Shown here: positions 1 to 11,958 of the stretch, in pieces
Layout: each line of letters starts with the position of its first letter
Numbering within the stretch: the first letter of the stretch is position 1
Assembly (NCBI GenBank): GCA_029747585.1
Contig: JAPEVF010000057.1
Span: forward strand, 1 to 64,000
Direction: 5' to 3'
Length of the DNA: 64,000 nucleotides
Origin: Pleurotus djamor
Taxonomy: Eukaryota; Basidiomycota; Agaricomycetes; Agaricales; Pleurotaceae
Translations under genes and position numbers: made by a program
Notes under the pieces: generated by a model
The model's input: the letters and a program-made list of their open reading frames with translations, nothing else
Databases searched by the model: none
Told to the model about the DNA's origin: nothing

Positions 1-3000
1 AAGCTTATCGAGTTTTCTGGGGGGAGCGATGAGGAGTTGAGAGACATTTCTGCTCTAGGTGCGCAACCATGCTTGTGCTGTGCTCGAGCCATCCCCAATA
101 CGTCCTCCTCCAGCTCTGAAGACGATCACGGCCGAGCTCCCTCCAGAAGGAAAAATTGCGGCCTCGGCGTGTGCCAAGCTGACCCCAAAGCTGTTGCAGC
201 AGCTCCAGAATGTACGTTGGCATTATGTGCTTCATGTGGCCTTGCATTTACGTTCCTGGGTGACTCAAGTCTAGCACACCTCCTGAAGCGCTGGTCGAGT
301 CATTGGCNATCTTATCTATCCTGATTAGCCGCTTCCCCGTNAATCTATCNAGNACCGACTTCAANCCNTCNCCGNTAAGNGTNCTNGCACCTTTGCTTTC
401 ACATACGCGTCCAGTCGTTCGAAAACGCGCGATCGTCACACTATCCCANTTTATCCCCATATCGCAAGCCGTNCTATTCCAAGATCTACTCAAGACGCAC
501 ATATTCCCNTATCTNGCCCCCACNGCNAACATCGAAAGNCAGAGAACTACNGTCCAACTNGTTGCTGCCATCGCGCGGTATTCNCCTCTGCAAATATCTC
601 TGGTTTTGGGAGAGGTGCTNCCNGGNGTCNTNAANGCNCTGNGCAAGGANGATGANGAGCTNAAGGANAGCTGCCTGCAGGTNNNTACNTTGANCNCNAC
701 ATNTGGACTTTACTGACNNANNNCGNGTCAGGCNTTGGAAGTCTTTGTCCTGAGATGTCCNGCCGAGATCGTGTCATACCTGCCTTCCATTACTCAAGCT
801 GGAAANCAGTATATCAAGTTTGATCCCGTATGTCAGNGCCTNNTTCTTCGCCNAGTATGGANGTTAATGNATGANTCAGAACTACGCTGGGGATGATGAN
901 GACGAAGATGAAGAAATGGCTGATGANGAGGACATGGATGACGATGATGCTGATGNTGANGAGTGCGTAGAATNCACCCTTGAGANGCANGATCNTTTGC
1001 TAATCCTTGACTAGCTANTCGGATGATGAAGATACATCCTACAAGATTCGTAGGTCTGCCACCAAGCTCTTGGCTGCAATCATCGGTACCCGCCCGGAAC
1101 TCCTTTCGACCATGTACAAAGACGTNTCGCCCGTACTGATATCGCGCTTCGGGGACCGTGAAGAAAGNGTTCGCCTCGAAGTGTGGTCNACCTATGTAAC
1201 ACTGCTNAACCAAACCTCTGTATACGGCGGGCTATCATCCAAGGAAGTCGATTCCAGCCCAAGAGGGAAACGCAAGCGCGATGCCGATGAAGTCATGGAT
1301 GCTGAAGATGGACCTTACTCACTCCTCAAGTCACAAGTACCCAGTCTCGCCAAAGCACTGCTGAACCAAATCAAATCCCCACGTACTTCTCCTGCNACAC
1401 TACAAGCAGGATTCAAAGTNNTGTCNTCCTTGCTCACNGTCCTCCCTGGCTGCCTTGCGTCACAGGTCTCTCAAATTGTCGCAACATCACATNCCGTCCT
1501 NTCGCAATCACCAACNACCTCCTCTGCGACGCTGCATTTGACCTGNNTGACATTCCTCGCTTCATTCTTCGCCTCCCATTCGCCCACTGCGTTCGCNTCG
1601 GCNCTTCCCAATTTGGTTCCAGACCTTTTGAAGGCGCTTCGNGAGCGCCATCCTCGTATTGCTTCCGAAGCATTCAGGGTCTTCTCCGCTCTTTTGACGA
1701 CGGTCAAGCCTGCGAAGGGTACTGACTGGATCANCCCCGTCTACAACGAAGCTGTCGTNCGNCTCAGTGACCACGANACAGACACTGAAGTTCGAACATG
1801 TGCCGAGGATTGCATTGCGGATCTTTGGGTCCATGCGACTGATTCGATGAAGGAGAAGAACAGGAAGGAGTGGGAGGCGATTTGTAGGACTAGTGGCAAG
1901 ACTGATGGTGCTGTCCGTGTAGTCACGAAGGTTGCGAAAGAGGTTACNGTCGATGATGGATGGGTNAATGGATGTTTGGATTGGTGTACCACGCTGCTCA
2001 AAAAGTCAGGCAGGTTGGAGAAAGTNGGGCTCTTCACCGCTTTGGATATTCTGNTGAGGAGGTGCGTGTCCTGTNACTTAATGGCCANTCNTGTATAGCT
2101 GACANCCATGNTTTCACAGTTTCTCTGCTGGTATTCCAGCCGACCTCGTTCCCAANGTNCTTCCNCAAGTCAAGCCATATGTCACCACAGTCGATATCCC
2201 NCTACTTTCTCAGTCACTGAACATCATCGCTCTCCTCCTCGAGCTCACGCCATCAACGGCTTTCCCTGACGTCGAGCGGAATATCCTTCCTGAGATCTAC
2301 AAAATCGCCTATTCACCACTGCTGTCTGGGAGCGCTCTTGAGGCCCTGCTGAACTTCTTCGAAATGTTGGTTCAGGCTGATAACCAGATTGCTACTCATG
2401 TGGTTCCTGGGCTTGTCCTTGCCGTTGAGAAGGTCCCGAAGGCTGAAGCCAATTTGGCGAACGTTTCGAAGTGTGTTGCCCAGGTTGTGAAGAGTTCGCA
2501 AGGCGTTGCTGCGGGGACTATTGCGGAATATTCGAAGAATGTCAAGGTGATCACAGATAGTATCCCCCCCTTGCTGATCCAGCTGGCTAATCCTTTTTGG
2601 CGTAGAAATCTTCGAAAGCAAAGCCCTCCCTTGTGGTGCTCAGCTTGCTCATTCTTGGCGAACTTGGTCGTTTCATGTATGTGTTTTCCACGAGCTTTAA
2701 CCTCTATCGTAACTAACTGGGTCATTTCAGCGACATGTCACCGCAGTCCGAAATCTTCAACGGCGCTATCGACCTCTTCTCCTCTGAGCATGAAGATGTT
2801 CGCGCCGCTGCAGCTTTCGCCGCTGGTATGGATTATCCCTTTATTCTCCTCTTCGAAAGGGTGTTTATTGATCATTTTGCCCACTAGGAAATATCACCAT
2901 TGGTAACCTCCATCAATTCCTTCCTGCTATCGTGAAGCTTGTAGAGAGTGATCCCAGGAAGCGCTTGCTTTCCCTTCATGCCCTCAAAGAGGTTCGTCCC

Positions 3001-4130
3001 CTGAATCAACATGTTATTCCTNGCTCAGCTCTTACCTGCCCCCCAGGTCGTCACACATTGCTCCCACGGACAGCTCGAGAACGTCGCTGACATGCTTTGG
3101 GTACCTCTATTTGAGAACTCGGAGAACTCAGAAGAAACCACGCGCAATGTTGCTGCTGCTTGCCTCGGCAAGCTGGCTATCACTCACCCTGCCAGATATG
3201 TTCCACAGCTNCATGTAAGTGGTCGTTGGACTGCGTTTTAGANGGACGTTTGACCAAAATNCACCAGACCCGCATCCGTGACGAAAATGCTGCCACAAGG
3301 GCTACTGTCGTCGCTGCCATCCGGTATACTTTCGCTGATACTGCGCAGTCATACGATGACGTATTGGCGCCNTTCTTGGTCGAATTCNTATCNCTGATCA
3401 ANGATGANGACCTCGTGAGTTTTTCTGTANATTCTTTTTTGACCATTTCNAAACGCCGCCTAGACTGTNCGAAGATTGGCCTTGTCTGCTATGAACAATG
3501 CTGCCAGGTCAAAGCCGCAGCTGCTGCGCGAACACCTCCCGTCACTGCTCCCCAGCTTGTACAAGGAGACTGCCATCAACCCCGCCCTCATCCACACCGT
3601 GCAAATGGGACCTTGGACACACAAAGTGGACGATGGCCTCGAAACGAGGAAGACTGCCTACGAAACAATGTATACATTGGTAGGTGGCTTTCCTCCTTTG
3701 TGAAGCTATCCGTGTTCAACCTCCCTGTTTTCTTCCCTTTTCGGTATAGTTGGACACAAGCTTGACGAAACTCGATCTACATGCCTTCCTCTCGCATGTC
3801 GTACCCGCGCTGCTCGATGACTCGGATGAAATCAAGGTCTTGGCCCACATGATGCTGTTCCGATTAGCTCAGGTCGCCCCTGCCGCCGTGTCACAGAAGC
3901 TAGATGATGTTACACCCCCGCTCGAGAAGACGATGAAGGGCGTGAATGTCACGAAGGATACTGTCAAGCAGGACATCGAGCGAGCGGCGGAGCTTCAGCG
4001 AAGTGCCCTGCGTGCCGTGATCGCACTCGCTCGTGTCGGGACTGGGGTTTCACAGAAGTTCGATGTGTTCGTGGAGGATCTGAGAAAGGGTGGACAATGG
4101 AACAATGATTTTAAGGACCTTAGTACGTAA
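1..4130 (+). CDS. CAND1: CAND1/TIP120-like cullin-associated protein, 5'-truncated
   Basis: HEAT-repeat protein that binds un-neddylated cullins and swaps substrate receptors (F-box proteins) on SCF ubiquitin ligases. The window opens inside the coding sequence, reading KLIEFSGGSDEELRDIS. A 55-bp intron at 59-113 follows and joins ALKTITAELPPEGKIA in frame. Family landmarks follow: LLSHTRPVVRKRA, an acidic insert (about 890-965), SYKIRRSATKLLAAII near 1037, and the C-terminal TIP120 region (3750-4130) ending in FKDLST before TAA. Introns recur throughout (around 2680-2730, 2825-2890, 3210-3270, 3410-3470, 3680-3750). About 100 N-terminal residues of the usual ~1200 lie outside the window. Dozens of single Ns between 300 and 3480 fall mostly at third codon positions, so the exact protein is uncertain there. 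The family call is firm. Confidence 0.93.
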
Positions 4131-4497
4131 ATTTGGTAGTGTCCGAAGGGGATTGTGCAGTTCGGCATCTACATCGCGTAGGAACTGCGATGGAAGGGAA
4201 GTATCATTGTGTCTGTACGTTTACCTTTTTGTCCATTCAGTATAGCAATACGATTTCTCTATACGTCCAGACCGGCCAGGCTGCCCGCCCACATTAACTT
4301 CTCGTGCGTTGTTATTCGGCCTATGTAACATGCCCTTTCGAATCCTGAATTGAGCCCAAGCCCTCTTAAACCACTAAACTCTACGACATTTCCCCCACCT
4401 CCAGCCCCACTAGCTCCCAAAAACTGTTCGGTCGGTAAGTTACCCGTTATCTTCGAAAACTTCGGGAGAATTGACGTTTCACCTACCAGAATACGGC
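4131..4497. other. Intergenic spacer
   Basis: Region between CAND1 and the dehydratase gene. It holds the CAND1 3' flank and the dehydratase promoter. No coding signal or repeat was seen. An in-frame upstream ATG at 4471 would add nine residues to the dehydratase. Confidence 0.6.
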
Positions 4498-5601
4498 ATG
4501 GAGACTATTCAACAAACGCGCCCTCTCAAAGTACTTGTCACTGGCGGCGCTGGCTTCATCGGCTCCGCCCTCGTCCGTCAGCTCATCGAAGGGAGTCCGC
4601 ACTCCGTGCTCAACCTGGACAAGCTGACCTACGCCGGTACCTTGACCTCTGTAGAACTTCCCGTCTCAAAGTCGCCTCGCTATCGATTCGTCCAAGGCGA
4701 TATTTGCAATTCCAAACTCGTAGCTGACCTCTTTGCTACCTTTGACCCCGACGTCGTTTGTAACCTTGCTGCCGAAAGTCACGTAGATCGTTCCATCGAC
4801 GGACCAGCAGCGTTCATCGAGACCAACACTGTTGGTACTTACACCTTACTCCAAGCTGCGTTGAAGCACTGGCGAGGGCTTTCGGTTGAGCGGAAAGCCA
4901 CTTTTCGGTTCCACCATGTATCAACCGACGAAGTCTTTGGCTCCCTCGGTGACGAAGGACTACACACCGAAACGTCAGCGTACAATCCCCGCTCGCCATA
5001 TTCGGCCTCCAAAGCTGGGGCAGACCATCTTGTCAGAGCGTGGTACCATACCTACGGTCTGCCTATCCTCATCACCAGCTCTTCGAACAACTATGGAGCT
5101 TATCAGTTCCCCGAGAAATTGATCCCGCTTGTGATCTCCAAGGCCCTCGATGGCGCGGCGATCCCAGTGTATGGGAAGGGGGTTAACGTTCGGGACTGGC
5201 TCTGTGTCATGGACCACGCCCGTGCCCTCCAGACTGTCTTCGAGAAAGGCAAGCCTGGAGAAACATATAACATCGGTGGCAATGCCGAGCGTCGCAACAT
5301 CGAGGTGGTCCTCGCTTTGTGTGCGTTGTTAGATGAAATGCGCCCACGCAGCGATGGTCTGCCATATGCGGAACAGATTGCCTACGTCGCTGATCGTCCA
5401 GGACATGACTTGCGCTACGCGATCGACACAACCAAATTGAAAAGAGAGCTGGGATGGGAGCCGAAGGAGAGTTTCGATAGCGGTATTCGCCGCACAGTAA
5501 GCTGGTACCTTGACAATGAGGACTGGTGGCGCGAACTGGGACGACTCCACTACGGAGGAGAGCGCCTTGGGTTGGTGGCACTTCATGGAATTTCAGCTTA
5601 G
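4498..5601 (+). CDS. rmlB: dTDP-glucose 4,6-dehydratase (RmlB-type)
   Basis: Extended short-chain dehydrogenase that converts NDP-glucose to NDP-4-keto-6-deoxyglucose using bound NAD, the first step toward rhamnose-type deoxysugars. The protein has about 367 residues from ATG 4498 (376 from the in-frame ATG at 4471). The later start is preferred because the Rossmann strand [13 protein letters not shown] then begins near residue 10, as in the family. Other marks are [11 protein letters not shown], the STDEVFG active-site segment (Thr-Asp-Glu), the YSASK catalytic motif, [16 protein letters not shown], and the C-terminal KRELGWEP with a WYLDN-type ending. No intron is needed, unusual here beside intron-rich genes. 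The close match to the bacterial motif set suggests ancient transfer from bacteria, but this is inference. The nucleotide carrier (dTDP or UDP) cannot be read from sequence. Confidence 0.93.
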   Translation: METIQQTRPLKVLVTGGAGFIGSALVRQLIEGSPHSVLNLDKLTYAGTLTSVELPVSKSPRYRFVQGDICNSKLVADLFATFDPDVVCNLAAESHVDRSIDGPAAFIETNTVGTYTLLQAALKHWRGLSVERKATFRFHHVSTDEVFGSLGDEGLHTETSAYNPRSPYSASKAGADHLVRAWYHTYGLPILITSSSNNYGAYQFPEKLIPLVISKALDGAAIPVYGKGVNVRDWLCVMDHARALQTVFEKGKPGETYNIGGNAERRNIEVVLALCALLDEMRPRSDGLPYAEQIAYVADRPGHDLRYAIDTTKLKRELGWEPKESFDSGIRRTVSWYLDNEDWWRELGRLHYGGERLGLVALHGISA

Positions 5602-6290
5602 GAGGACTTTNAGGTTAGAAATCACAAGTGGATGATGTAGTGTTACCATTGCAATCACTAAAGTTCTGTGTGTTGAATGTTGAATTTTTCCAGCGGACGA
5701 CTGCNCCCTAGAGGACACACCCCAGTCGCGTGCTCCCGGATCGCTGCAATATCGGACACCATTATGCCACAGATGTGGCAACTTGTAAGAAATGGACCAC
5801 GCTCGTGCCCTCCAGATTGTCTTTGAGAAAGGCCAGCCTGGAGAAACATACAACATCGGTGGTAATGCCGAGCGTCGCAATATCGAGGTTGTTCTGAAGC
5901 TATGNACATTACTTGACGAAATGCGGCCTCGCAATGACGGACGACCTTACGCCGACCAGATCACTTATTCTGTGGGTGATCGTCCAGAACATGACTTACG
6001 ACAAGCCATCGATGCAAGCAAGTTGAAGAGGGAGTTGGGTTGGGAGCCGAAGGAGAGTTTTGACAGCGGCATTCGCCGCACAGTAACTTGGTACCTTGAG
6101 AATGCAGAATGGTGGCGCGAGCGTCAAGTTGGACGACGCCACTATGGGGGAGAGCGCATAGGGTTGGCGGCACATCATTGACCTCCAGGTTAGCGAAATC
6201 ATATGTGGATGATGTAGTGCTATATTGCAATCACTATAATTCCACGTATTGAGTTTTTCCAATGGGTAACTGCGTTCTAGAGGACATACC
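5209..6290 (+). repeat. Direct tandem duplication of about 0.5 kb
   Basis: Unit 1 (about 5209-5723) and unit 2 (about 5792-6290) share the 3' third of the dehydratase coding region and the flank beyond the stop. The flanks share GTGGATGATGTAGTG, TTGCAATCACTA and AGAGGACA in the same order. Including the 3' flank shows this is a DNA duplication, not a retrocopy. Confidence 0.8.
5792..6181 (+). pseudogene. Partial tandem copy of the dehydratase 3' end
   Basis: A 129-codon frame starting [14 protein letters not shown] matches the last third of the upstream dehydratase nearly codon for codon, including [33 protein letters not shown] and the HYGGER tail. It lacks the Rossmann fold and both catalytic motifs, so it cannot be an active dehydratase. 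Similarity stops abruptly just before the Met codon (5791 against 5208 in the parent), which marks a duplication breakpoint. The reading frame stays open apart from one N, so the copy is young or still translated as a fragment. Confidence 0.85.
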
Positions 6291-6544
6291 TTAGTCGTGA
6301 TGTCGGACACAGCGCCCAGAAAGAAACAATTGTATGTCATGTTTGTAATACAGATGGCTCGTGGTTAGCCACCGTAGTCCGGAGGGGATCTTCAGACTAG
6401 CACCGAGTCCATGGCACTTACGAACATTACAACTCGCAAAAATACATACTGTGAAACGTGACGCGTGANGCGTGAAATCGAAAAATGAAACCTGACTTGT
6501 AGAGAAGTCACTGAGCCTAGAGGGCTGTGATATCATACTAAGCG

Positions 6545-8107
6545 TCATTCCAATGCCAGGGGATGATTTACCCCTTGCAATGCGTCGGCTCGAGCAGTCC
6601 AAAGCAATGGTAAGGTCGAAACCACTTGTTCCCACTTATCATGATTCGACCCTGGTCCATAGCGAACCTCACAGTACTCGGTCAGCACGCGGCTGAGGAA
6701 GAGCGCCACCTTCAATGGCTCTGAGATCGGGAAAGACCTGACATCTAAGATTCGCAATGCGGTGAAAGGCGTGGAGCAGGTGGGTACGTGGATTATATCT
6801 TGAGGAGCGTGAAANGACATGAACACGGATANATGTGTGAGATGGGGGCAATAAGGGGCGATGGAGTTGAGCAAGCCCATCGACATACGAGTGGGGTTCT
6901 GATCTACATCACCGTGCCCTATGTCGAGCTTGTGGAGTGAGGGGAGGGCCTTGAATATTGCGACGAGCTCAGATTCGATAAGACACGGAGGGTGCGGCCA
7001 TTCCAAAGTAATCGAGGTAAGTCGTGTACATGAAAATAACGGTTCGATGGTCATGTATGTCAATTCATAGACATTATCTCGGTGATCGGTACCAATCTCG
7101 ACGGACTCGACGGCTGGCCAATTATGAGCGATATTCTTGATGAGACTGTCAACCGCGTCGCTAGAATCGAATTCGGCCCCTTGCTTCTCGGACTGGATGG
7201 TGATAGCTTTGAGAGTTTTGGGGGCGAATCGTGAGGCGAAGCATGAATTGGCTCGGAGTAGGGTGATTGAAAGAAATACGTCATTCAACGATGGAAAACT
7301 CTCCGAGGTCAAGTCCGTGGAGAATGTGGTATCGAGGGCTGCATCGTGATATGTTATGATGGATTCGAGGAATTGATGTTCCGAAAGCGCGCGGGTTGCT
7401 TCAGGAAGAAGAAATGATGCCAGTACCCTCATTCGCTTGAGGAAAGGGAGGTGCTTGAACATATCAGTGACCAGACGATGGTCTGGCCTAGAAATACCAT
7501 TGGAGAATTCGAGGTCGAGATCAAGGTCAACTATATTGGGCATTTGGATGGGGATGCATGGAAGAAGGAGTTCCAACGATTTTTCGAACTCGAAATTTGC
7601 GGACTCCAAGTGTAGAGTGTGAACGGATGCGTTGGAGAAATAGAGGACTCCGTGGGGATCAGCATCACCAATAAGTCTGCGCAGGTTGGGTAACAACACA
7701 ATTGGGGGTCGTCTCAAGTTGATCAAAGTGTAAACGGAGGAATGAAGCTCCTCACGAAAGAGGGTAAGGACGTGTACGCGAGCGTTGTACTTTTGGAACC
7801 GAACCCAACCGGACGGTTCAATGGGGTGGCAAAAATGCTAGAATCCAAGTAGGAATGAATCAGNAAAGCTTGAAACAAAGAAGACATTTGTTGGACATAC
7901 AAATCGCTCCAAATCTGAGTCCCAAACAAGCGGGGCCAAGAGCATGAGAAGAACATGGATGTTATCGAGCTTGTACCATGCGAAGTCAAGGGCATCTTCG
8001 GTCCAAGCTTTGCAAACGCGAGCACAAACAGAGAGTGGGTGCTCATCGAGGTGTTCAAATATTGCCCTTCGTATTTCAGAGATACTCAAGGCACGGTGTC
8101 GAGGCAT
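6545..8107 (-). CDS. F-box protein, copy 1
   Basis: Predicted SCF substrate receptor. Exon 1 (8107-7901, 69 codons) encodes the F-box: ALSISEIRRAIFEHL followed by VCARVCKAWTEDALDFAWY. A 63-bp intron (7900-7838, GTATGT...CTAG) leads into exon 2 (7837-6545), which starts HFCHPIEPSGWVRFQKY and continues as a leucine-rich region to the stop. Total 499 residues. ATG 8107 is chosen over an upstream in-frame ATG (8179) because the three paralogues in this window start at the same point. Most like copy 2 at 36338-37911. The ligand is unknown. Confidence 0.88.
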
Positions 8108-8639
8108 TTCTGAACGAGTGATCAGTGACACCGGTCGCCTCGGAAGAAGCAAGATGGAAACAAAGAAGAAGCAAGTCACATCGTGGGAGCGTATTCCACG
8201 TGCGGGGAGGGATTTAGGGAGGTATAGGAGGACCTCCTGCTTAACTTTGGCTTAGCGACTCAGCTTGTGCATGCCTGGAAGCTGCGTCTGTTCCCGAATA
8301 ACGGACTGGTTACCGCGCAGGATTTGCTCTCATTTACCCATCTGGACCAATTCCGTACCAGCCGACAATCTGAGCATGCAGATGACCTTCACGACAAGTT
8401 TATTACCGTAGACTGCTGTGGTCGGTGGTCGATTCACAGCCGAGTCAATACAAGCTTTCTACATCCACGCCACCTGCCGCCTTTGTACCACATTTTTCTG
8501 CGTCCTCGGCCGTCGCCTCGGAGATTGCGGTAGCGGTGGTGGCGGCGACGGTGATGCTAAGGGTGCCAGGTCTTTGTATCCTGTCACGTATAGCGCCCAA
8601 CGGTACACCATTACTATGACAGGAGAGAGATCCTGTGGT

Positions 8640-9590
8640 GTAGGATGACCTTCGAAGGTTCAGCGACGCGAACATGACATTTGAGTAACCATTATAAAGA
8701 GCGGGGTCATTCATACATGTGAGAGTTTCAGGAAGTGGATGCCTACAGTTTTCCAAGAAGCATAGCTCTGNTTTTTTGAATCCAGTCAGGAAACCTGGTT
8801 GAAAGCGAAAACAACGGAAAGACCAAGCTCACGGTATGAAGTGAGGATTATTCTTTGGGAAGCGGATGAAAAGAAACAACTCCAAAAGCGCAACAACCGC
8901 TGTGATAGCCCCGGTCTGAATGGTGAAGCGCATGATTCGCTCCAGATGGCCAATGCTTCCAGAAGCTGTGTTTTGAGCCGCGTTCGCTAATTATCTCATT
9001 GGTGAATGGGCGAGTAATCCGATGAATGACATGGTAGACTTGGGATGGCACACATCGTGATCGCAACGAGGACATCATCCACCAAGCTTCCGGCGAGCCA
9101 AATCTGATGCAGCAAAAGGAGGGGAAAGATCAACTTCAAGTTTGTGTACTTGCGAAATATCATTGACTTACCTCGAAGTACATAAACAAAGGCTTGGTCG
9201 GTGACAGTTTGTGAGTATTCAGTGCGTGCTAGGGTCCCTATCATTGGCGCGAGAATATCCGGTAGGAATTTGTATCACAGCTATTCCGCTCTAGCATTGG
9301 ATATTGAATGTGAGGCCAGAGACGAACAAAGCACGAATGGAGCAGAGGCAAACGAGTCTTCGACTTACATAAGGTCCTGGTAATCCCTGGACTAACTTTC
9401 GCGTGTGGGAGAACTTCACGTGATTTGCATCTAGGTCCATAGACTGTAGAGTCTGCCTTGAGTCTCTCAGTCGCCGTCCCGCCACGCCTTGCAATCGCGG
9501 AGGTATCCCTCCCTTCATCGAAATATCGTCGGAATATCGACAGTTGAAGCTTGACACTGCTTTCTCAGTTCGAAGTCGGCTCATGCTCTG
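8640..9590 (-). pseudogene. Decayed DUF6534-like membrane protein gene
   Basis: Pieces of a fungal multi-pass membrane protein of the DUF6534 type appear on the minus strand in the right order but in changing frames. An early helix-like piece (DLDANHVKFSHTRK, near 9430) comes first. VTDQAFVYVLR (near 9190) follows, then a GTAAGT...CAG intron to IWLAGSLVDDVLVAITM (near 9090). Next is SIGHLERIMRFTIQTG with a following helix (near 8900) and finally YNGYSNVMFASLNLRR (near 8680). These last segments are the family hallmark. I could not join all pieces with good splice sites, and no clear start was found. It is either a pseudogene or a gene with unusual introns. Confidence 0.5.
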
Positions 9591-9599
9591 ATGCCAGAT

Positions 9600-10929
9600 G
9601 GGCTATTCAATCGTTCAGCGCCCGGCTAGATATCCTGCTGAAGGGTGCGCTTTTGTCGCTTTCATGGCTGCCTTAGAACTGATATAAGTACATTATTTTC
9701 TACTTTATTCGCGGGTGTAGAGTCCCATTCGTTCCCGACTCATCCGCCAGGTTGACCCTCATCATTCATGTCACCGCCGTCGCCTCACCCGCACATCTTC
9801 CAAGATATTTTGGTTGAACTCCACAAACTTACATCTTCGCTTTTGTTCTTGGGGACGGTTTCGGAGGCGCGCAACTGATGAGGCCATAAGCTTGAGGCCC
9901 CAAAGCCCGAAGCTGACCTCCATCATAACTTCTTACTACCGCTATCCTGTACGTCGGAAGTCGAACATGTAAAGTACCGCATTTCATTCATCTTGTATAT
10001 GAATCCGCCCTGAAATACTCTGTCAGTAGCTTCGAGCCTCGATGGGACGAACACTGGTACANNAACCGCAGCTGAAACATGAGGAAGCCACGATGCCGAT
10101 GATTTCGAGTTCCTCGCGTTTTCTCTGATTGTCTTGCCTTTTGAAGCTTCCTAGTTGTGTTCCCTCTACGCTGTGTCTCTTCTCATTGCAAAATACAGCC
10201 TTTCTGACAGCCAGCCTCCTCGCACATGTATGATCGCCATGCAACTGTTTCGTAGGTCTCGNGCCCATTTGATTAGGCAGAGATCNCNATACTTTGCCAC
10301 TCAGGCGCACCACTTCCAATTTAAACCAAGAAATTCTCCTTTCAATGATCACCTCGGACTTTCCTACTCGTTCAATAATGTGGTATTCGTCTAATGACAA
10401 GACCTTCCTATACCCTATGGTTCGCTTCCATTGACTCCGACAACAGCCCGCTCCAGCACACGCACACCAGCAGTGACACGCCCTGAGCCATCGTCCGCTT
10501 GGGACAGGCAATGTCTCTCAAATTATTGCCTCGCACGGTCGGGAGCTGCTGACGGTCTACAGCGGCTACCGCTCAATAGAAGGCGAATATACTTGATATG
10601 GTCATATCTCACGATTCACATGAGCGATATGAATTCAATCTTGTCGTTTGCTGTGGCTTGAAAAATGAGTTGCGCACTGTAATTGCTGTTGTACGGGGCT
10701 CATGGCGACTGGTGCCCCTGCTGGAGTAAGCATTGGTGACGCAGCCTCGCTGAGACCTTTAAAAAGACAGACTAGTCGAGGACGAATACCAACTTCCAAT
10801 CCCCCCAACTCACCCCCCAAGTCGAAAGATACTTAAGAAGCTGTCCTTCGAGAAACATGTCCCTCTACATATCCCCTTCTGAGTCCTTCTCGCACTGCGT
10901 GTGGGTTGGACAAACTACATCAACTTTCG
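9600..10929. other. Long intergenic region
   Basis: About 1.3 kb with no recognisable coding exon. A 162-codon minus-strand frame at 10023-10511 has no family feature and was not accepted. CT-rich sequence near 10850-10900 is the likely promoter side of the zinc-finger gene. Confidence 0.5.
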
Positions 10930-11803
10930 ATGGAGCCTCTCCATGGTAATCGTAGCGTGGCTCCTTGTTTCATCCTTTCTGATAAACTTCTCAAGATCAT
11001 CCACTACTTCTTGCCGTGGCTGGTACTGGGGAATCTCCAGATTTCCTACCCTTCTGGTACAATGGTCCAACCGACCCTCAAATCCACGATGTGGCTCTTA
11101 GCCTCACCCGTACACAGCCAGATAGCGCAGTCGCGACTGAATGCTTCTTCCCCATACCACAACCACAAACACAGTTACTTCCGCTANTCGCTCCACAACC
11201 CCAGCATCCGCCCCTCAATTTACACACTTATGCGCCTTCTAGCAGCGTCAGCGACTCTCGTAGTGATATATCCGAATGGTTTAACGGAACCAGTCCCCAC
11301 CCTGTTTCCCAATTCGTGGGCGGTGTGGACCAGGTATGCAGAGCCTACCAAATCATTTCCAACCTTCTAACACTCAACTGCGGGCAGGCTCCGANCATTA
11401 TCCTAGTGAGAGCGAACGACACCGGTCGTCGNATCAATAGTCGCAGACGCTTGCATCAGGCCACACATGTTTGCTCCAATTGCGGAAGTGATTTTACTAG
11501 CCTCCTGAACGCTGAGCGTAGGTCATCGAGTGGCTGCGTAAANTCTCCCTGGTTCTAATTCTGTTGGATNATATTGCAGGACATGTATTGGCACACTTTA
11601 AAATCAAACCGTACGAATGTTCTTGCGGAAGTACATTCACGTCGACGACCGATTTGAAAAGGCACATTCGAACGACCGGACACGCGATAGCATTCAACCC
11701 AACAGCTCTCATGGTGCGTCGCTTTTACAAGCAATTGCTTGAAGCGNACGTCGTGAAGCTGGTGGTGAACAGAACTTCAACTTATCGTCACCAGGCAATT
11801 TAA
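10930..11803 (+). CDS. C2H2 zinc-finger protein, copy 1
   Basis: Putative nuclear DNA-binding protein of 235 residues in four exons: 10930-10945, 10996-11333, 11388-11517 and 11580-11803. Introns are 50, 54 and 62 bp. The start is a six-codon first exon (MEPLH plus a split codon); it is the only ATG that joins the long frame through a clean GT...AG pair. A Pro/Ser-rich N-terminus leads to finger 1 (HVCSNCGSDFTS...RHVLAHF) and finger 2 (YECSCGSTFTS...RHIRTTGH). Finger 2 has C-x-C instead of C-x2-C. The third intron interrupts finger 1. A paralogue at 54219-55127 has the same intron and the same odd spacing. Targets are unknown. Confidence 0.8.
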
Positions 11804-11958
11804 TGCATGAATTTGGGCAACTCGATGTTCTGTATCGATAGNATATACTCCATCTCATCTCTTATCTAGAGNATGTAGTATCAATGGAGCTCACGGAGTA
11901 GCATGACTGTCGACCACGCGAACTAGACGGTGGTCAATGAAAAGGAGATCGTAAGGGG

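Noticed and set aside
10023..10511. 162-codon minus-strand frame between the DUF6534 relic and the zinc-finger gene
   Set aside because: Cys/Arg-rich, no domain, no paralogue and several Ns; typical of a chance frame.
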